From the NCBI GenBank assembly GCA_011391545.1, contig JAABQI010000318.1, positions 1 to 40,638 on the forward strand: 40,638 nt of DNA, written 5' to 3'. The DNA is from Rhodoferax sp. GTDB lineage: Bacteria > Pseudomonadota > Gammaproteobacteria > Burkholderiales > Burkholderiaceae_C. Below are positions 36,316 to 40,638 of this stretch, one piece after another. Position 1 is the first letter of the stretch, and every line of letters starts with the position of its first letter. The notes below the pieces were generated by a model that did not search any database, had not been told where the DNA came from, and was given only the letters and a program-made list of their open reading frames with translations. The translations under genes were made by a program, and so were the position numbers.

Positions 36316-37635
36316 ATGTCCATGCATTGGGCCGCGCTGTTGACCGACGTCGCCTGCGACAGCTCGCCGCGCATTAACCCTCGTGGCGTGGCGGTTTGGG
36401 CGCTGCAGTTCACCCCCCGGGTGGCACAGAAGGGGCAAACGGTCTGGCTGGAGGTGGCACAGAGCATGCGCTTGTTCGGGGGCGAAGACCCGCTGCACCA
36501 GCGGGTGGAAACCGGTGCCGCCGAGCTGGGCATCAAAGCACTGGCCTGGGCGCCGACCAGCCTGGCGGCCTTGGCCTGCGCGCGAATGGGCATCCGCGAC
36601 GGTTTTGCAGCGCCGTTAAGCCAGCTGCTCGACCCCTTGCCCATTGCATCCATGGATGCAGTCAATGCCCATCAGGCAACCCTGGCACGCTTGGGCTGCC
36701 AAACGTTGGCCGATGTGCGAAAACTGCCGCGCGGCGGCATCAGCCGGCGCTTTGACAACCAGTTGCTGCTGGCGCTGGACCAGGCCTATGGGCTGCGTCC
36801 TGAGTGCTACCCCTGGGTGACATTGCCAGATTCTTTCTCGGCCAAGCTGGAATTGCCCGGACGCGTGGACACAGCACCGGCCCTGATGTTCGGCGCCCGG
36901 CGTTTGTTGCTGCAAATGGGCGGCTGGCTGGCGGCCCGCCAATGCGGTGTGACTGCTTTCACGCTGCACTGGGGCCACGACGCCATGCGCGCACGCGACG
37001 CCGGTGCGGGTGGCGAGATCACCGTGCGCACCGCGCAGCCAACCCAGAACGTCGACCATCTGTGCCGCCTGCTGGGTGAGAACCTGGCCAAGGTGCAACT
37101 GCTGGCCCCGGCGGGTGAGCTGGTCTTGAGCGCCACCGAGATCACACCCTTCATTGAGACGAGCCGATCCCTGCTGCCCGATGCCCGCGCCAACGGCGAA
37201 GCGCTGAACCAAGTGTTGGAGCGCATCGAAGCCCGGCTGGGGAAAAAACGTGTGCTGCGTCCCCTGCTGGTCGAGGACACGCGGATGGCCTGGATGGCCC
37301 ATTGGCAGCCGATGAACGCCAAAAGGTCAGCGACCAGGGCGCGCCAGGTGTCGGGGCCTCAACCAACCTGGATTCTCAAAAACCCGCTCCAACTCGATGT
37401 CAAGGGCGAATGCCCGCTGTACCAGGGCCCGCTGCAACTGCTGCTGGGTCCTGAGCGGATTGAGGGTGGCTGGTGGCACCGGGTCAATGATGCCGAGGGC
37501 GGCCAGCAGAGCCTGCAGGTGGCGCGCGACTACTGGGTAGCCCTGAGCCAGCACGCGGGCGTGCTGTGGATTTTTCAGCAACGCCTGCCTCGCAACGAAG
37601 CAGCGTGCTGGTATTTGCATGGCATCTTTGCCTAA
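36316..37635 (+). CDS. imuB: ImuB, Y-family polymerase-like mutasome scaffold
   Basis: This is a 439-residue DinB-related protein that links ImuA, DnaE2 and the sliding clamp, but has lost polymerase activity in characterised members. The usual acidic active-site motifs are absent: the SIDEA-type motif is replaced by the WLEVAQSMRLFGG segment. The palm/finger and little-finger layout is otherwise recognisable, with LGCQTLADVRKLPRGGISRRF as the helix-hairpin-helix region and a C-terminal LQLLLGPERIEGGWWH typical of ImuB. Start ATG 36316 has AGAGAG upstream, with ATG 36322 also possible. It ends 9 bases before dnaE2. Confidence 0.93.
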   Translation: MSMHWAALLTDVACDSSPRINPRGVAVWALQFTPRVAQKGQTVWLEVAQSMRLFGGEDPLHQRVETGAAELGIKALAWAPTSLAALACARMGIRDGFAAPLSQLLDPLPIASMDAVNAHQATLARLGCQTLADVRKLPRGGISRRFDNQLLLALDQAYGLRPECYPWVTLPDSFSAKLELPGRVDTAPALMFGARRLLLQMGGWLAARQCGVTAFTLHWGHDAMRARDAGAGGEITVRTAQPTQNVDHLCRLLGENLAKVQLLAPAGELVLSATEITPFIETSRSLLPDARANGEALNQVLERIEARLGKKRVLRPLLVEDTRMAWMAHWQPMNAKRSATRARQVSGPQPTWILKNPLQLDVKGECPLYQGPLQLLLGPERIEGGWWHRVNDAEGGQQSLQVARDYWVALSQHAGVLWIFQQRLPRNEAACWYLHGIFA

Positions 37636-37644
37636 GGGGTCGCC

Positions 37645-40638
37645 ATGGCCGCCCTGCCCCCTTTGTCCCAACAAGCCCAACTGCCGGAATATGCCGAACT
37701 GCGCTGCCTGTCGAACTTTTCATTCCTGAAAGGAGCTAGCCAACCCGATGAGTTGGTGGCGCGCGCCCAAGCATTGGGCTACACCGCGCTGGCCATCACC
37801 GACGAATGCAGCCTGGCCGGCGTGGTGCGCGCCCATGTGGCGGCCAAGGCCTGCGGCCTTAAGCTGCTGATCGGTTCGCAATTTCAGGTCAGCGGCGAAG
37901 CCCCTTTTACGCTGGTGGTGCTGGCCTGCAACCTCAACGGTTACGGCAACTTGTGCGAGTTCATCACACGCCTGCGGCGCAGCGCTGAAAGAAAGGGCAG
38001 CTACCAGCTTCTGCAGGAAGACATCAACGGGCCTGCGCTGGCCGATTGTCTGGTGCTGGCCTGCCCCGAGCGCGGCAACACCCCGGCGCAACTGCTGGTG
38101 CTTGGCCAATGGCTGCTGACACATTTCACTGGCCGCTGCTGGCTGGGTGTGACACAACTGCTCACTCTGGACGATGAAATCTGGCTTTACCGCTTAAGGC
38201 AACTGAGCGAGGCCACGGCCATTGCCTTGGTGGCCGTGGGCGATGTGCACATGCATGTGCGTTCGCGCAAACCCCTGCAGGACGTGCTGACCGCCATCCG
38301 TGTCGGCAAACCATTAACCGCGTGCGGGCTGGACCTGCAAGCCAACGCCGAGCAGCACCTGCGCAGCCGGCTGCGGCTGGCACAGATATTTTCGCCAGCG
38401 CTGCTGATCGAGACGCTCAGTCTGGTCGATCGCTGCCACTTTTCCCTGGACGAGCTGAAGTACCAGTACCCGCAGGAGGTGGTGCCTGCCGGAGAATCAC
38501 CAGCGTCGTATTTGCGCCGGGTCACCTACGAGGGCGCCGGCCGGCGCTGGCCCAGCGGCATGACCGCCAAAGTGCAGCATCAAATCGAGCATGAACTGGC
38601 GCTGATTGGCGAGTTGCATTACGAGCCCTATTTTCTGACGGTGTACGACATTGTTTCTTTCGCGCGCTCGAGCCACATCCTGTGCCAGGGGCGCGGCTCG
38701 GCCGCCAACAGCGCCGTGTGTTATTGCCTGGGCGTGACCGAGGTCGACCCGGCGCGCATGAACGTGCTGTTTGAGCGCTTCATCAGCAAGGAGCGCAACG
38801 AGCCGCCCGACATTGACATCGACTTCGAGCACGAGCGCCGCGAAGAGGTCATCCAGTACCTGTACCAGAAGTACGGCCGCGAGCGCGCCGCCCTGACGGC
38901 GGTGGTGATTTCCTACCGGCCCAAGTCGGCCATCCGCGACGTTGGCAAAGCCCTGGGCTTTGAGCTGGAGTTACTGGAAAAGCTGGGCAAAGCGCACCGC
39001 CATTGGGATGGCCGTGCGTTGCAGACTGAGCGCCTGCAAGAGCTGGGCCTGTCGCTGGACGACTTGGCGGTGCAGCAGTTGATGGACCTGACGCGCCAGC
39101 TGATGGGTTTCCCAAGGCATCTGTCACAGCATCCGGGCGGCTTTGTGCTGACCCGCGGGCCGTTGTCGCGCATGGTGCCGATCGAGGCCGCTGCCATGGA
39201 AGACCGCACCGTGATCGAGTGGGATAAGGACGACCTGGACGCCATGGGGCTGCTCAAGGTCGATGTGCTGGCGCTGGGCATGCTCACAGCCATTCGCAAA
39301 GCGCTGGCACTCGTCAGCCTGCGGCGCGGCTTTGAATTTGAAATGCAGGACATCCCGGCCGAAGACCCGGCCACCTACGCCATGATTTGCCGGGCCGACA
39401 CGGTGGGTGTGTTCCAGATCGAGTCGCGGGCGCAGATGAGCATGTTGCCGCGCTTAAAGCCGCTGTGCTTTTACGACCTGGTGATCGAGGTGGCGCTGGT
39501 GCGGCCCGGCCCGATCCAGGGCGGCATGGTGCACCCGTACCTGAACCGCCGCCAGGGCAAGGAAGTGGTGAGCTACCCCAGTACGGCCCTGGAGCAGGCC
39601 TTGGGCCGCACGCTGGGGGTGCCGGTGTTTCAGGAACAGGTGATGCAGGTCAGCATTCTGGCGGCCGGCTTCACCCCGGGCGAGGCCGACGGTTTGCGCC
39701 GCGCCATGGCGGCCTGGAAACGCAAGGGCGGGCTGGAGAAATACTACAACCGCATCGTTGACGGCATGACCGCGCGCGGCTACCAAAAAGAATTTGCCGT
39801 GCAAATTTTTGAGCAGATCAAGGGCTTCAGCGAATACGGTTTCCCGGAGTCTCATGCCGCCTCGTTTGCCCTGCTGGTGTATGCCAGTTGCTGGCTCAAA
39901 CAGACCGAGCCCGCCGCCTTTCTGGCCGCCATGCTCAACTCCCAACCGCTGGGCTTTTACTCGCCCAGCCAGTTGGTGCAGGACGCCAAACGCCATGGTG
40001 TGGCGGTGCGGGCGGTGGATGTGATGTGCAGCGCGCTGGATGCCACGCTGGAGGACTTGCCCCACGCCCCCGCCGTGCGCCTGGGTCTGGGCCTCATTGC
40101 CGGGCTCAAGCGCACATCTGCCGAGCGCATTGTTGCCGCGCGTGCACAACAGCCCTTTGATAGCGCGGAAGACCTGTCCCGCCGTGCCCAACTGGCGCAG
40201 TTTGAGATGAAATTGCTGGCCGCCGCCGACGCCCTGGCCAGCCTGTCAGGGCACCGCCGGCAACAGGTCTGGGACGCGGCGGCCTTGCATGCGCCGCCCC
40301 TGCTGCTGCGCGATGCACCGGTGGAAGAAGATTTGCTGGAGTTGCCCGAAGGGTCCGAGAGCGAGGAAATTGTGTTTGACTACGCCGCCCTCGGGCTCAC
40401 GCTCAGGCGCCACCCCATGGCGCTGCTGCGGCAACGCTTAAGCGCCATGCGCTTCAAGTCGTCGCAAGCCTTGCGTGAGCTGCCAAATGGCCGACTGGTG
40501 CGGGCCTGCGGCATCGTGACGCTGCGGCAGCAACCGGGCACCGCCAAGGGCGTCGTTTTTGTGTCACTGGAAGACGAGCACGGCAGCGTGCAGGTCATCG
40601 TCTGGAAAAGTGTGCGCGAACAACAGCGCCAGGCATTG
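37645..40638 (+). CDS. dnaE2: Error-prone DNA polymerase DnaE2 (3' end outside window)
   Basis: This is a C-family polymerase alpha paralogue for translesion synthesis in the SOS mutasome. The visible 998 residues lack a stop, so the gene runs out of the window shortly before its expected end (about 1,050 residues). The N-terminal PHP domain starts LRCLSNFSFLKGAS. The catalytic aspartates are Asp389, Asp391 and Asp393 in PDIDIDFEHERREE. QHPGGFVLTRGPLSRMVPIE, ALVRPGPIQGGMVHPYL and FPESHAASFALLVYASCWLK follow. An OB-fold appears at the end (VVFVSLEDEHGSVQVIVW). AAGGGG precedes ATG 37645. Translation is read through the whole region with no frameshift. Confidence 0.96.
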   Translation, partial: MAALPPLSQQAQLPEYAELRCLSNFSFLKGASQPDELVARAQALGYTALAITDECSLAGVVRAHVAAKACGLKLLIGSQFQVSGEAPFTLVVLACNLNGYGNLCEFITRLRRSAERKGSYQLLQEDINGPALADCLVLACPERGNTPAQLLVLGQWLLTHFTGRCWLGVTQLLTLDDEIWLYRLRQLSEATAIALVAVGDVHMHVRSRKPLQDVLTAIRVGKPLTACGLDLQANAEQHLRSRLRLAQIFSPALLIETLSLVDRCHFSLDELKYQYPQEVVPAGESPASYLRRVTYEGAGRRWPSGMTAKVQHQIEHELALIGELHYEPYFLTVYDIVSFARSSHILCQGRGSAANSAVCYCLGVTEVDPARMNVLFERFISKERNEPPDIDIDFEHERREEVIQYLYQKYGRERAALTAVVISYRPKSAIRDVGKALGFELELLEKLGKAHRHWDGRALQTERLQELGLSLDDLAVQQLMDLTRQLMGFPRHLSQHPGGFVLTRGPLSRMVPIEAAAMEDRTVIEWDKDDLDAMGLLKVDVLALGMLTAIRKALALVSLRRGFEFEMQDIPAEDPATYAMICRADTVGVFQIESRAQMSMLPRLKPLCFYDLVIEVALVRPGPIQGGMVHPYLNRRQGKEVVSYPSTALEQALGRTLGVPVFQEQVMQVSILAAGFTPGEADGLRRAMAAWKRKGGLEKYYNRIVDGMTARGYQKEFAVQIFEQIKGFSEYGFPESHAASFALLVYASCWLKQTEPAAFLAAMLNSQPLGFYSPSQLVQDAKRHGVAVRAVDVMCSALDATLEDLPHAPAVRLGLGLIAGLKRTSAERIVAARAQQPFDSAEDLSRRAQLAQFEMKLLAAADALASLSGHRRQQVWDAAALHAPPLLLRDAPVEEDLLELPEGSESEEIVFDYAALGLTLRRHPMALLRQRLSAMRFKSSQALRELPNGRLVRACGIVTLRQQPGTAKGVVFVSLEDEHGSVQVIVWKSVREQQRQAL

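Overview
The window looks like a chromosomal segment of a GC-rich betaproteobacterium, most likely family Comamonadaceae (Rhodoferax/Polaromonas-like). This is inferred from protein style, a phaC-phaA-phaB polyhydroxybutyrate cluster, the exbB-exbD-lpxK-kdsB-adk order and an imuA-imuB-dnaE2 mutagenesis cassette. Genes are densely packed and no gap between genes exceeds about 200 bases. I see no tRNA, rRNA, CRISPR array, insertion sequence or prophage gene, so this is mostly core and housekeeping DNA rather than an island.

Layout. 1-1403: 3' end of an ABC-F ATPase (yheS-like). 1492-6105: dTDP-L-rhamnose genes rfbB-rfbD-rfbA-rfbC, then a two-piece chromate transporter joined by ATGA overlaps. 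6113-8722 (minus): small lipoprotein, rlmB, flavodoxin-like protein and pirin, with a divergent lysR. 9872-13606: FAD oxidoreductase, gluQ, trmB and a pseudouridine synthase, so three RNA-modification genes in a row. 13804-17609: exbB, exbD, lpxK, Trm112-like, kdsB and adk, covering envelope energisation and lipid A/KDO synthesis. 17620-19718: minus-strand asparaginase, then lexA behind two tandem LexA boxes and a small unknown ORF ending in a perfect palindrome. 19811-23927: 2-hydroxyacid dehydrogenase, Crp/Fnr regulator, and an aminoglycoside-phosphotransferase-like kinase next to an acyl-CoA dehydrogenase (LvaA/LvaC or ACAD10/11-like pair). 23950-28418 (minus): phaC, phaA, phaB and an acidic unknown protein. 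28526-31232: small membrane protein, pgeF and ycaO. 31336-35352: monooxygenase-like protein, FAH-family hydrolase, Nudix hydrolase, an exonuclease/GIY-YIG fusion and an LLM flavoprotein. 35413-40638: imuA, imuB and dnaE2 (cut by the window end) behind a near-ideal SOS box.

The clearest regulatory theme is SOS. The LexA repressor has two CTG-N10-CAG boxes in front of its own gene, and a third box overlaps a likely -10 element of imuA. A second theme is a dispersed palindromic repeat of about 70 bases, present three times (7941-8010, 10938-11007, 36211-36282). One copy appears to supply the gluQ start codon and another encodes the last residues of ImuA, so the element is reshaping gene ends. 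The best candidates for under-described biology are the exonuclease/GIY-YIG protein carrying a UvrC-type four-cysteine motif, the kinase/dehydrogenase pair under a Crp/Fnr regulator, and a 21-bp RNA-only hairpin before exbB. I did not find a wholly new multi-gene system.
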